The position numbers were made by a program, and so were the translations under genes. Shown in pieces: positions 38,904-51,176 of a stretch of 64,000 nt of DNA. A model generated the notes under the pieces. That model ran no database searches. It saw only the letters and a program-made list of their open reading frames with translations, and had not been told where the DNA came from. Every line of letters begins with the position of its first letter. Position 1 is the stretch's first letter. Source of the DNA: Xylocopa sonorina (lineage: Eukaryota > Arthropoda > Insecta > Hymenoptera > Apidae); assembly GCF_050948175.1 (NCBI RefSeq), contig NC_135207.1, positions 5,669,501 through 5,733,500 on the forward strand, given 5' to 3'.

Positions 38904-41900
38904 GCGAATCCTCGTCTTCTAATTACTGTCTAATAATTATATAACCACGTGAGATCGCTATCATCGCATTTGAACGTTCCCTCTAATAGTAATTTCTAGG
39001 TTGGGCGATAATAAATGTTTGGTATAAGTGTCTTCCCTTTCAGAACCTTCATCTTTTCGTTCTGACGCTCGATCTTCGCTGGACTCTCTTGTCTGGATCC
39101 TATTGAACTTTTTTTCAGAGAGTCCACAGTGATTTTACTGTCAATCTATCGTTTCGTGTTATTCTCTGTATTGGTTTCGTCAAATTAATAACGGAGCGAC
39201 GATTTAGGTGAGGTTGCGTCCATGGTTCCATCGCGCTGGGATACCTTAAAGCCTGCGAAACAGAGATCCCGACATTGGCAGCCATTTTTAACGGGTACGC
39301 GGCGGAGAGTGGAAAATTTGTTTTCCAGAAATTCGTATCAGAAAGTTGGCGAGCCAGCCGGCGTAGAATTCGTCGGAGATCTTTCTTTCTCTCGCCCGTG
39401 GAAGAAGTCTGCGGGAAACAACCCGGCTAACTTTCAGATTTATCGTTCCCCGTGACTTCTTATCTTGTCTCTCCTCTCTCCGCGGCTCCTTCTACCCTCG
39501 TCCTTTCATTAAAATCTATAAGCGGGATGGTTCTTCGAAAGAGAGCCTCGTCGTAAATGAAGTAGCGCTCGTTCGTCGGTTAATAAACGTTGCTCGTTTG
39601 AGAAACATCCCTCGATCAAACTGGCGCGAATTTGTCGATCGAGAAATCGTTCCGACGCTCTGGGCGTCTTTTCTCCGTTCGCTAGAATGTTCCTCGCCTC
39701 CTTCTCTTTCGCCAGACGAAAGGTATACATCGAATAAACGGATGGGTTAACGAGAATCCTTGGATCACGCGAAAGTATTCAGCCTGTCGTGGATACAGTG
39801 TAATAACGGGTCACGATCCACGTGGATATAGGATGCGAGGGGCCCTTGAAAAGAAAATGCACGCTGGCTGTGTTAGCGGGAAGCTTCGACTCAAAGGTCG
39901 ATCGAAATAAAAAGGTTCCCGGAGAAGTTCTCAAGACACTCCTCGAGCTTTTCCCTTTGCCAGGTGCTCTCGCGTTTACGGATACATCAAAGAGGCCCTC
40001 CGGTCTCTAACGACACATTTCGCTGGAAAAACTCGCCAAGTATTTAACTGAAAATTCATTTGCAACTTAGCCAGACGCTCTTTTAACGAAGATTTCGCAG
40101 CGGAAGTTGGCAGGTAGTAACGAGACGCCAACAATGTGGAACTCTGGCGGGGACAAGACGGACGGTTTACGCAGACACGCCGTGTCCACTGATCTTGAGG
40201 AAAGTCTCTTTTTTAATGGCTTCCACCGTTTTATTACAAACTGCGGAGGGGGAGGGAAGTTGAGCGAACTCCTGGAGAGCACCAGCTCGAAGATTGTAGT
40301 CGAGCGAGGGGGATGAGAACGTGGAACGAACGTGGAAAGATAGAATTCTAATTACAGGAAAATAATCCAACGAGCAGACGTAGAACAAATCGTAATATCG
40401 GATCAAATAAATCTCTTGAGTTTCAAGAAATGCTGTCGGATCTCTTTTTGGTAAGTCGAAGAAAACACCAGTAAAGCTAAATAAAAAAAACTGGCTATTT
40501 CTTCGTATCCAGATGTAGCATCTTACCTAAACTCTGTTACTAACATTGAATTTCTACTGTACACCAGCCTCCTTTTCTTTCTCTCGCGTGAGCCAGCATC
40601 TACCATTTTTTTCTTCTTTGCGTGGGGTTGCCAACCCTGGCATGATCTCGTCGAGGACAGCTCGTCCCAGGACTGAATCCGGCGAAATGAAATCGGGAAG
40701 TGTAACGTTAATCAATCTTCGCGACTGATAAGATGAATTGCGCCAGGGGGACAGCCTTGGACCAGACGATTAATTAGAAGCCATATACCTACCGGGACGC
40801 TACCCCGCTGTCTACATGTGTACGCGTTTGCGGTCGCCCCTCCATCGACAGAACCATTTGTACGTCTCGTTTTATACACGTTTGAACAGTGAACCGCGTG
40901 TCCACCAGCAAGATTGATCAGCGTAGAAAAAAAACGGGAATATTCCCACTGTCATCTCTGCGCGACCAAGGATTCACGCCCCAGGAATAATCGCCGATTT
41001 ACGAGCATCCGGCTGCGACACGGCGCGGCTCGCTCCGTCACACACTCCTCCGCACTTTGTTTTATAGGGGAGGACACGCGAGCCTCGTTCCAAACCCTCT
41101 TAGCCGAGTCCATCGACACCTAACATCAGCCCATCCGATTCGACCAACCGAATCCAATTTCTTTGTCACCCACGCCTTCACCCCTTGCGTGACGAGTCAC
41201 GGAACCGTGTAACGCGTGTCTCACCCCGTTGGGCGAACACGAATCGACGTCGCACGCGAGACGTCGCTCGAGGACTCGTAATTTCGCGGACGACGGATTT
41301 GTCTCGTCGCAGTTGAGCGAAAGGAACTCGACGATGGATCATCCTCGTCGTGGTTAGATCGATCACGGTGGCTGGCATAGCAAGGTTCGTTTGTCGTTTG
41401 GTAAATGGAAGAGGAAACAGGGGAAGTAGCTAATTTTCCATTGCCACGTTTAATTATGGAGCTACGTAGTTATGGAGTTTGCCAGCCAAGTTGACGGTAC
41501 AAATGTACGAACGTGCAGGAACAAATGTAGTTAGCGAACGGAAAGAATATTCAGATATTCCTTGGGTCGTGTTGCCTCGGTACGAATCGAATGTTTCCAC
41601 AAGTTCCTGTCTGTTGAGGATTTGTTGACGTGCCACCAAAGCGATGCTGCTTCAGCGGAGACGCAGTTTAAGGATGTTCAGAAGTCTGTGCCCCTCTTGC
41701 GATAATACGCGGGTGGAAGCGAAATATATGTTAATGGTCGGAGAAGACCTGGTCAAACTGGCATGAGTTCCGTTTGCAGAGCTTTTATCGAGTCGCGAGG
41801 TCAAATGGAAGTTATTGCCGACGATTGAAAAGCTCGAAAGTTGCTCGAACGTTTTAACAGCCTTCCACCAGCAGCGCGCAGCCTTGTGGACGTCTGAATT

Positions 41901-43845
41901 TCCCAAGACCCCTGTCCGGTTCGAGGCTGAGCGGTTGTTTCGTGGTCCGTTGCGAGAGCTTCGACAGTTTCCGGAGGAGGTCTCGCGACAGTCTTCACGG
42001 GCACTGGCAATCGAGGCGAAAGTTTCGCTCGTAAATTTCGCCCACCTCACGGAATCTTGTCCAAGTCCTGATCGCGATGTATAATATAGAACGCAGGGAG
42101 GTCGCCGTTGCAAAGGAAATCGATTAACAGACCAATTTTGAAATTCATTAGACGATCAAGCCCGACTCGCCGCGGGGTTGCTGCTGCATGCCAACGAGCT
42201 GATTAATCGGTACTGGACACGTAGAACTTTCCACGCGTCGACGACACCTCCGTTGACACCTCGAGGAATGCAGAACTGTACTTTGGTATGTTCCTTGTAA
42301 CTCGTGAAACCAATTACCAGTGGCTATTGCTTTCGTTTAAAACGTATATAGTAACCTAATGGAATAATGTTGAGGTTCCTCTCATTATTTCGAGCAGATC
42401 TGCGTTATATCTTTAGGCATTTAGTTTTCCATTTTTCGTATTCGTTTCACCAAATTTTCGGCAATTTCGCCAGGAATCTGAGACTACGAGTAAAACGGTT
42501 CAGATATGGCTAGACAATTGGCCAGCCCTCCTCCCTTCAGCGAATTCAGGCTTTCATCTCGCTCTCCCCGTAACCAATTATCAGAATACATTCTAATTAC
42601 GCGAGCGGGGAAATTAGGTCGGTCTACTTAAACAAATTGCATTCGGAGAACGGGCGGCGCAATCAGAATTTTGCGATGGCGTTAAGTTTCTAATCGCACC
42701 GCAAATATGTGCACGAGCTTTGAGCGTAATAACTGACAATAAGCCGGTCGCGGGGGTGGCCCATTGACGCGATCAATGTCCCGGCTAGGCTGCCGCGGAA
42801 TTCCCGGCCGTTGGAAATTCCGGTTACCTAGATTACGGGACCTCTGATCCTGATTTTACCGGATGAAGTTACATCTATGGGCTGCGAGTTAAACTCACAG
42901 CGCTCAACCCCCTCGAACGTCCCTATAATTCGCGGTAATTGCGACGCGCGACAAACAGAGCCGTATAAATCATCCGCCCCGCTGCATCGTTTCGTACGTG
43001 TCAAACGTTCCTACGGCTGTTTTACCATCGCAAACAAATTTTCCGATTGCCGTTCGCCATTCTGCTAGGAAACGGCGAGCATCGTTTCACGTTTACGATA
43101 TATTATTATTAGCTATTGATAAGCATTTAAGCATCGAGAGGGCGATGGTAATTTTAAGAGTCTGTTTGCTCTGTGGCTTGAGAAAATTTCTCTGAATTTT
43201 CTTGACCAGGTTTAATAACGATATTACAAGTAATCCTTCTTCTGAAATATTTCTTCATCTTTCCAAATTGTTGCTGAATTTTCTCATAGCTATTTATCTG
43301 CACCAGTTGATGCACCAATCGAATGGAATCAACCACGGATAATCGACCGATTAACTCGACTAAAAGTAACAAAAGATTGGGAATTAAACGACCTGTAAAC
43401 CGGTCCGAGTCTTCGACGGTGCTCAGGCGCGCCTCAGCCGTGGAATCTCAAATAAAACTCGGCGAAAGTTCTCTGAAAGTTGCCGCTGTAAAATATCCGG
43501 CTTTAGTTACGCGGGTGTCGAAATTCTCGCGGACCTGCCGTCCATGGCAGCTGTAAAATTCAGCCGGTTTTACGAACTTCCGGCATAAAGCGTAGGCGGT
43601 CGACTCGAACTTCTTTTCCGAACCACCTTTTAGTCCCGAAACGTTTGTAGACTTTCGTCCCGTCGTGGAACGCGCGGGCGACGGTTAGTTACAAGGATTC
43701 GCAGTTTACTACGTCGATATAAAGCGACGTGGACGGGGCGAGGGGGTGGTTGAACGTCGATGAGGGTGGGACGTTTGTCGAATTTCCCGGGAGCCTCTTC
43801 CAGCACGCCTGAGACTTACGATCGTCGAGCAATTACGTGCAGGCG

Positions 43846-43855
43846 TATATATAAG
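43846..43855 (+). promoter_or_regulatory. Possible TATA box with no assigned gene
   Basis: TATATATAAG stands in otherwise GC-rich DNA, in a spacing that would allow transcription to begin near 43880. No coding exon could be tied to it, so it is only a candidate core promoter. Confidence 0.2.
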
Positions 43856-45380
43856 CGAGGCTGCGCGAAGTTAATTCGATAACGCAGGCGTCTTCCAGCC
43901 CCGGGTTTCTTCTCGCACCCCCGTCGTCCTCCGAGGAGGACGATAAACCGCGGCCGTGTACAGCCGGATACCGTCGCTCGAGAGGATCGCGCGCACCTGC
44001 GCGGCTGCCACTTCTTCAGCCCTCCGTTGTTTTCCGCCCGTTGTAATTAAACAATCTCGCCACGTAGCGGGACGAGCTCGAGGGCCCCAGGAATTCGCGT
44101 TTGCGGCGAACTGCGAGCGCCGGAGAGGGATAATCCGAGATTGAACTTCTTTATTCGAGCGTGAAGACACGTTCGCGGGGTTGGATTCGAGATGTTGAAA
44201 ATCTCGCGCGGGTGGTAATGGCGGTTTAGTTTCTCGAACTAACGTGGTGACAATGTTTATTTTGTTTTAGGGAGAGGACATTTTGCTTCTTTTTCCAATG
44301 GTTATCGAATACAGTATAAATTAATCAAACCATGGTATTATTAATCTAATTTCTGTTTTTTTCAGGCGTTGCTGCTGTAAGGAATGACAGTGTTCCAGTA
44401 CTCTTCTGACTAATCGCATCCAGTATTCTAAAATATTGCTCATTTTCAATAATAAAATCGCTAAGCACAATATGTTTTTATTTTACAGCACAGCTTGGAC
44501 CACAACAGCTCGCGCAAGACGAAGAACGCTTATCTATACCGTGGCAAGAAATAAAACGCAAGTTTTTCGAAGCACACGAATTATCGCGCGACATCGGTCT
44601 CGTTATTTTCTTGTGCAGCTCGTGTAAGTCGCTGCACGTTACCACCATCGGTTTGGTTACCGTCTTGTCGCAGCTCCCGCGCGAAAGAACGCTCTTGTCG
44701 TGGAACAGCCGCGCGAAACGATCGATCCGCGAACCTCGCGCGTTACTCTTCGCACAGAATCGTTGGAACAGGTCTGGCTGGGAATGCGCGAGCATAAAAT
44801 CGAATTGTTTACCCGATCGGAGAGAGTGCGGCGGTGGTTTCTCAGGGCTCAGCCAAGGACTCCAATCAAGTCGAAGAGTCCTACGGGGCATCGCGGCTGG
44901 TAGTTGGAGCAGCTTCCATTACGTCCAGCCACTTCAGCTTGAAGAATGTCCTGCGGCAGTCGTTCGTGTCGCGAGCTCGTCGGTCTGAAAACAACAACAA
45001 CCAACCAGCCGTTCATACGCCCGTACGATAATAAGGTGCTCCTCCCCTGGTTTTGTCCTGCCTTTCACCCCTCGCGGAGCAGTAACGAGCTACCCGCGTA
45101 ACGTTGCACTCGTTAACGGACGGCCATTAAATAGCTGGTGTACCATGCGGGTCAATTTAATGCCGTTCGAGTGTTTGACGAATTCAAGAGGATAGTCGTT
45201 TGGCTTAGAGAAACGAGAGGAATCAAAGTACCGGGGATCGTTATTTGCGTTACCAGGATTATATTACGCGGAAGTTCCTTCTTGGTAGTTTTGGGGCGAA
45301 TAGTAAATGGAGAAGGGTTTGTCACGGTGTTCGAAAAACGGTTTGGTCCTTCGTTTCGCGCTCCCGCGTTTCCTCAGGGG

Positions 45381-45405
45381 CCGCGACCTCGTTTTAAGGT
45401 CGCGG
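45381..45405. repeat. Perfect 9-bp GC-rich inverted repeat with 7-base loop
   Basis: CCGCGACCT at 45381-45389 pairs exactly with AGGTCGCGG at 45397-45405. It lies in gene-free DNA about 2.9 kb downstream of DM4/12 gene B's third exon. Function unknown. Confidence 0.55.
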
Positions 45406-47762
45406 TACGGGTGTGGCAATCCCGAGGTACCCTAGCCTTAGTCCTGGTTCATAGATGGAGGTGTTTGATTCGTTAAATATCGGAAAGACGGGCTAAAACA
45501 ATTTTACGGTGTATAGAAAATATTCAGTGTGGTAACATTTAGAAAAATATTTCTCGAAAATTTACTTTCGCACGAAGGACTCTTCGTATGCATTGGTACA
45601 ATTCGTCAAAGGGGCTGATTAGAACCGTCTGAAGCCACTTTCGACTCTGTGCACACATGTCTCTGTCGTTCCTCAAAGAATCCAAAATACTTTGCCGTCA
45701 CGTGTCGCTGAGCTTGCTAAGATTTTCGAAAATCGAATTTGCTGATTTTTAGGTCGGTTTAAGGGCTGCGAAAAGAGGAGGATTTCGCCGCGAGTCGACG
45801 AAAGGAAAAAAATATTGAACGGGACTAAACGGTTCCTCGTGATCCTTCGTTTTTTTATTCCCGCCTGACCGTTTTTCTATTCCAGTGGGGAGATGATTAC
45901 ACGAATCGTAAGCCAGCGACACGACAATATGTCTTGCATATCTCGCGCGCTCGTAAAAACTCGGGAAGAACGAACGGGACACTTTCATTGCGCTTTTATT
46001 TCGACTCTTGTCCTCCCCTATTTCGAATCGAGAGATAGGAGGCACGCGTTTCGTTGCGCCCACCCCATCCGCCTCTTTCTCGCGCTCTGCTTTATTGCAA
46101 GCTTCGCGCCCCCGGAGATACCAGGTGAAAAACAATATAATTTCGTTATCAGAGCGAAACGTGGCGGCCTGAAAACACTCGAGCACAGTTTCTTTAAACT
46201 GTAAAATAAACACTTTACTCTCCTCTCGAATTTATAGCAGAAACAGACGATTCTCTTGGTGTAAGAATAAAAAAAGGAGAGTAATATCTTTTCTTTCAGG
46301 AGAAGAGGAAAACAAGCGATGAATTTTCTTGCATCCATAGCTCTTCGTGTCTTGGAATTTGGAGCGAAACTCCTGTCTGAAGACTGCCAAAGTTATCGAT
46401 ACGTTTCTTGCGATCATTTCTTTCGACCATCTGTACATACAATATCGATGAAAGTCATTTCTAGTTTTCCTTCGCGGCTAAGAGTTCCTCCTACTTGACT
46501 AGCCGTTTCCCTTTACAATTTTCCACACTTAAGTTACTCGCGAAAGCGTCTAGCCGACTTCGTTTCTTTACAACCCTTAAATTAGATACGTGGCTTTAAA
46601 AAATTTCTCTGCTTCTAAAGAAACTCCCAGTACGCGAGTCTCATCTCTCTGTACTGAATTAAAAACTTGCGTATTTATAAAGCGATTCGACTGTAAGATC
46701 AATGTATCCACCGCGGAAAATATCGATCCGAATTCCGTCGAGAAGAAACGCGAAACCCTCGCAGAACTCCTCGCGAGTAGAGTTCGAGCAGCTCTTCGAA
46801 AGACTGTCGAATCGCGAGTGACAAATTTAAGGACCTCGAAAGCTTTCATACACCCTTCCTGTCAAATTTAACCCAGATTTCAATGAACCTGTCTGAGACA
46901 AGACGATTCAGCCACGTTGGAAGAATATCAATTATAATTCCTCCGCGGTTGAATCAGTCGGAAGTCGTAAGGGTGGAATAACACGACGCATGGTTCCCAG
47001 GACCAGTTACACCGTTCTTCTCCGGTAGGAAGCCGGTTTCAAGCCATTTTCTCTGGTCCCTGCGGGTGGAGGTAACCGCGTGGAATTTTCACGACGGCAC
47101 GAGGATGTCGACGGCCGTAGGAGGACGACAATGCGGCCGTCACGGCCGCCCGCGGGCCCTCTTTTTTTATTCATACGTCCCTGGCTCGCGAGTTTATCCA
47201 CCCACGAGTTCTCGTTGTACGCGCACACGGAGACGATCGTCCCCGTGTCGGTGCGCGCGTGCACGAGTGCAGGAACGAAGGAAGGAGCCTGGGATGCCGG
47301 CGAGAAGCGAGGAAGCTAAGCCAAATTTGCTTTTCTACACGGTCTGTGTATCTACTCCAATTTGCGCCGCCTTGGACCGGCCGAAAAAAGGCCTGGCTCT
47401 CATTTTTTTCTTTTTTCCCTTCTTCTTCTCCCTCCCTTTTTCTCTATCCTCCCCGCTCGGTTTTCTTGTTTTTTTCGCCGCGCGAAAGGAGGTCGCCCCG
47501 ACGAAATTTCCTACTGAATCCTTTAGCGCATTATGCTCCGCGTGAACAATGGCCACGGCTCGTTCTGAGCTCGACTTTTTCCACCGGCGGATGGCTGACT
47601 CTTTCGATCCTCCGTCGGGGTTGGAGCCGAGCGCCGCTGCCAGACGAGCGGTGGCTCGCGTTAATTTAGGTTTCGGGGTGAGTTGAACGGGAACGGTTCG
47701 AGATTCACTTTTCCAACTTTGTTTCGTTCTACCATCGCACAAGAAAGCGCTGATCGTGTTGT

Positions 47763-47852
47763 TTAATCCATTCACTGCCAGGCAAATTTAGAACGCTTTA
47801 TACCTAGTAAGTTTGCCACGAGATATCTCGTAGTTGGCAGCGAAGGGGTTAA
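47763..47852. mobile_element. Small TTAA-ended inverted-repeat element (MITE-like), copy 2
   Basis: This 90-base block begins TTAATCCATTCACTGCCA and, read from the other strand, begins TTAACCCCTTCGCTGCCA, a match at 15 of 18 positions. Inside, GGCAAA and TTTGCC form a second inverted pair. It has no coding capacity. The ends share TTAACCCCTT with the element at 18961-19092, which suggests one family. It lies about 460 bases downstream of the third exon of DM4/12 gene B. Confidence 0.65.
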
Positions 47853-48315
47853 CAAATTTTGTACCTTAACGTGTACAGAGAGAACCTCAATTCTTTGTAA
47901 CGAAAACTTACGGCTATTACAAGTGATTAACAATAATATTACACGTTTGGATCTGCAAAAATGAACACGAGGAAATCGATAATTAATCACGAAAGTCTAC
48001 ATCTCCAATTACCGCGAGTTGTTCTACCGGATCTACCCACCGTCGTGATTAATTCGCAACCAATCGCGAGCATTGCCCACTTATCCGCTCAATCGGACAC
48101 GTATTTATCGGCAAGGTTACCCACGGGTTAGAATGGGCGTGGAGGCGAAGATGAGAATTTCCAAGCATGAGAATTAACTTGGCCCGATGAACGGGCGGGG
48201 TCGAGGGAGCCACGGCGAGTTAAAGGGCACGTTGGAGAGAAGGAAGCAATCCGGCGTGGAGGCGGTCGTCCGACGAGGGTTTTAGGGTAATGTAAAAGTT
48301 AACGAAGGAACTTAC

Positions 48316-49157
48316 GTGAAGATCACGTGCAGAATGTCACCGATGAGCCCGTTGTGTCTCAGGGGATGCTCCGAAGTTTCGCAAATGGCCCTCAGCAGGC
48401 ACTCGTGACCCTGATATCCGTAGCTGCGCGGCAAGTCATGGAGGCGAAGTAAAAAAATAAAATTAGATCGTTCTAATGGCTGACCCAGTGCTGGTTCTGG
48501 GTCGACGTTCGCGGATCCACGCGTATATCTACGTGCATCTACGTTTTTCTACAGTCTCCACGCGTTGTGTTTCATCTTATTCCGCTAAAATCGCGACCAC
48601 CTCGAGAGTAATCAATTTCGAAAACTTACTTGGCGAACTTGTTCTCGACGACCTGATAAAGAGTGGCTCTGTCCAAACTTCTCCTTCTTCTTCGTGTCTC
48701 CGTATCGTAAACAACGAAATCTTGACTGAAATTCGTCGGCAAAGTGTAGGTGGCCTCGAAGAAATCCGCTATGGTCACCGCTTTATAGGGCTCCTCCAAC
48801 GGTACCGCGAAGGTGAAGTACAACTTGGAGAAACGGACGATCGTCAGTTTTTATTTCGTCTTTTAACGTTGTAGTTTCGCTATTTAATCACACCTTTCAT
48901 CGCTTTTGCGATTTGTTAACGTGACTTAAAAGTTACATTATCATTGCGAGATCGAGAACAGTATTTTACAAACGTTACAAACACCGTCAGAGTGACAGTG
49001 CGACAGTTACGGTTTCAAGTGTACAATCGAATCACGAAATGATCTAAACACTTACGGCTGCGGTACTTTCATCTGGAAACCCGAAGGATCTGATGGGTCG
49101 ATGGAGGATCTCCGCGAACTCCGAATTCGAAGACTTCGAGCGACTCGGATGGAGCAT
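48316..49157 (-). CDS. DM4/12 domain protein B, incomplete as seen (start and last exon unresolved)
   Basis: Three exons join in the same phases as gene A: 49157-49056 (or earlier), 48823-48630 and 48423-48316. The first gives LHRPIRSFGFPDESTAA, like gene A's RSIGFPEGS. The second gives YFTFAVPLEEP, FFEATYTLP and RRRRRSLDR. The third gives YGYQGHECLLRAICETSEHP and ILHVIFT, the domain core with two cysteines. All donors are good (GTAAGT at two). The only in-frame ATG is at 49157, but it lies at the end of a hydrophobic stretch (SAVLFYSLLTINLAL) that looks like a signal peptide; this stretch is open back to a TGA at 49211-49209 with no ATG. Either a short upstream exon supplies the start or the signal sequence has lost it. 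The expected fourth exon (about 45-55 codons with two cysteines) was not found downstream. It may be a live gene with a long last intron or a decaying copy. Confidence 0.72.
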
Positions 49158-51152
49158 CAGCGCCAGATTGATCGTCAAGAGGCTGTAAAAGAGGACCGCA
49201 CTTTCGGATCACGTAAAACTGCGCACGTGTGTCGTAAAGGAATCTCAACAGGACGAAAACATTTTCGCGGAAATTACAATCGAGGAGATACATCGTGCGA
49301 CGGATGGAAGCTCAAAAGACGCTCGATTAACATTGCAAACTAACGACCGCTCGTGCGAAATCGGGGCTTCTTTCGCGAGCCGGATGAAAGCTCATCGAAC
49401 GACGGACGAAAGTTGGCAGAGATCGTTTAATGCTCTTGAGAAACTTCCGCGTGAACTTGCTCCGTCGAATCTCTTAACTGTTTCTAATCAGTTTACGTTT
49501 AATTGTTAAACGTACAGAATCGCGCGTCCTCCCTGGTAGCCCAGCATGCCTGAATTATCAGCCACGTGCCCGTAGACAGGAACGAGAGACACTGCGAGGA
49601 GACTCTGAGATTTTCCACGCAGAAACTGGTCGCCTCGTCGCTGATTAACGATAATTGCGTGTGAATTGCGAAAACGGAAGGAGGCACCGGCTAAAGAGGG
49701 GAAAGAGAAAATCACGAACCAGGTACAAAGCGTCTATCGTTCTCCCTTGCCTCTAATTTATTCTTTTCTTACCATCATTTAAATTTCGACTATGAAACCT
49801 CGAAAGATGTAAGGATGCGCTTCGACAAGGAATTCAACGGTCGAAAACGAATATCACGGGGAATTATCATTCGACAACGGATCGAGATTGCCAACCAGAG
49901 ACGGGGGCGAAGATTTTATTAGCATTGTTCTCCATTGAATCTCATCGCCGGCTGGAATTTAATTCTCGTCGATTCATCGCCGCTTGATATTTTCCATCGT
50001 TTGTTTCCGGCTTCAAGGGTGGTCGAAGTCGACCCGTGGAACTTTTCCACGCATCGACGGGGCACCGTTTTGAAATGCAATTACGATTCGCCCCGCGCGT
50101 GCCACGTCAGACACGACCAAGGCTCGGGGGGTGATTAAAAAACTTCACCGATTTCAACGCTGCTGAGAGGTCGGAGGGTGGAAAATAAAGTAGAAGAGAG
50201 GGAGAAGAATGAGGAGAGGGGCTCTCGCCAGGTTCGAAGTGGTGCCAGTGGTTGCAAACCATGCATACACAAATGAGCCCACTTTAACCGGGATTATTTC
50301 CCGTTTTTAATCCCCTTTCTCGTTTACATCAATAGACACGCCGCCGGGAAACGGGCTGTTCACCACCTACGAGTGCCGCGCGTTCGCTTAACCACCGGAA
50401 CACGATAATAAACGGCAACAAACGCGAAGGGGGCCCCCGACGAGCGTCGAACGGAACGCGAACGGGGGTGGAAAACGCGCGTTCGCCGCCTCGAGTTCCT
50501 GTGTCACCGGGGCCAATTAACAGCCGTCCTCGTCGCGAGAGGGGCGCTCGACGTGATTCATTCGTTCGCTTACTTCGCTTATTTCGCTTCCCGTGGAACC
50601 TGATCAGGTGTTAAACGAAATTAGTGTGCGAGGTAATTAGCGTAGTTAAATGGAACCACTTGCCGTGTCAATTTCTAGTATCCACTGGTGCTCGCCAATG
50701 TCCCAGTGTATTTACAGTAGCTGTTAGACTGCGGATATTCGTGCAATTCGGAAGTCTAACGAATAGAGGGGTTTCTTACTCTTTAGTGTTAGAATGAATG
50801 TTAGATTGTAATATCGTGGTGTACTTTGAATATTTTGTATGAATTTTTTTTTTGACAAATGGAATAATTTGGAATTTGGATGGTTCTTCAGTCGTTTTTT
50901 CGAGACGCATGCATTTCGATCGTCCACGTCGAGAAGAAACCAGGCGCCAGAATATTTGTCGACCCTCCCCGCCGCGACCCTTTTGTACTTCCGCCTCCTT
51001 GTTTTGCTCTGGAAACGTTTATTCACCGTGCATCGACCGCTCGAGCATGACGTATAGCGACACTTTCCCGTTTTCACAAACAGGTCGGAGACGATTTTTC
51101 CTCGCCCAGGACGAAGTGCCTATTCACCGCAGATGCGTCTGTTACGTTTTTA

Positions 51153-51176
51153 CGTCGTCGTCGTCGTCGTCGTCGT
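51153..51176. repeat. (CGT)8 microsatellite
   Basis: Eight uninterrupted CGT units, followed by GGT-type variants. Non-coding as far as can be seen. Confidence 0.9.

Larger units (their letters stand above)
25495..48315. other. About 23 kb without a supported gene, relatively GC-rich
   Basis: No exon here shows a recognisable domain or the coherent frame-and-splice pattern seen in the flanking genes. From about 26 kb rightward the DNA is visibly richer in G and C (CG-rich words such as TCGCG, GGCG and CCGG), unlike the AT-rich first 24 kb. Many random-looking open frames occur because stops are rarer. The last exon of DM4/12 gene B should lie somewhere in this stretch. Distal regulatory DNA or non-coding transcripts cannot be excluded. 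Confidence 0.5.

Noticed and set aside
47500..47595. Possible fourth exon of DM4/12 gene B on the minus strand after an AG near 47590
   Set aside because: It would give only about 20 residues before a stop, lacks the expected second cysteine and the CPESPL-type tail, and the acceptor context is weak.
47335..47775. Minus-strand frame of 146 codons
   Set aside because: Lys- and Arg-rich translation of a polypyrimidine tract, overlapping frames open on the other strand, and no known domain.
49499..49715. Minus-strand frames after a fair acceptor (CCCCTCTTTAG) that could be a terminal exon
   Set aside because: Two overlapping frames are both open, neither resembles DM4/12 or another family, and no partner exon was found.
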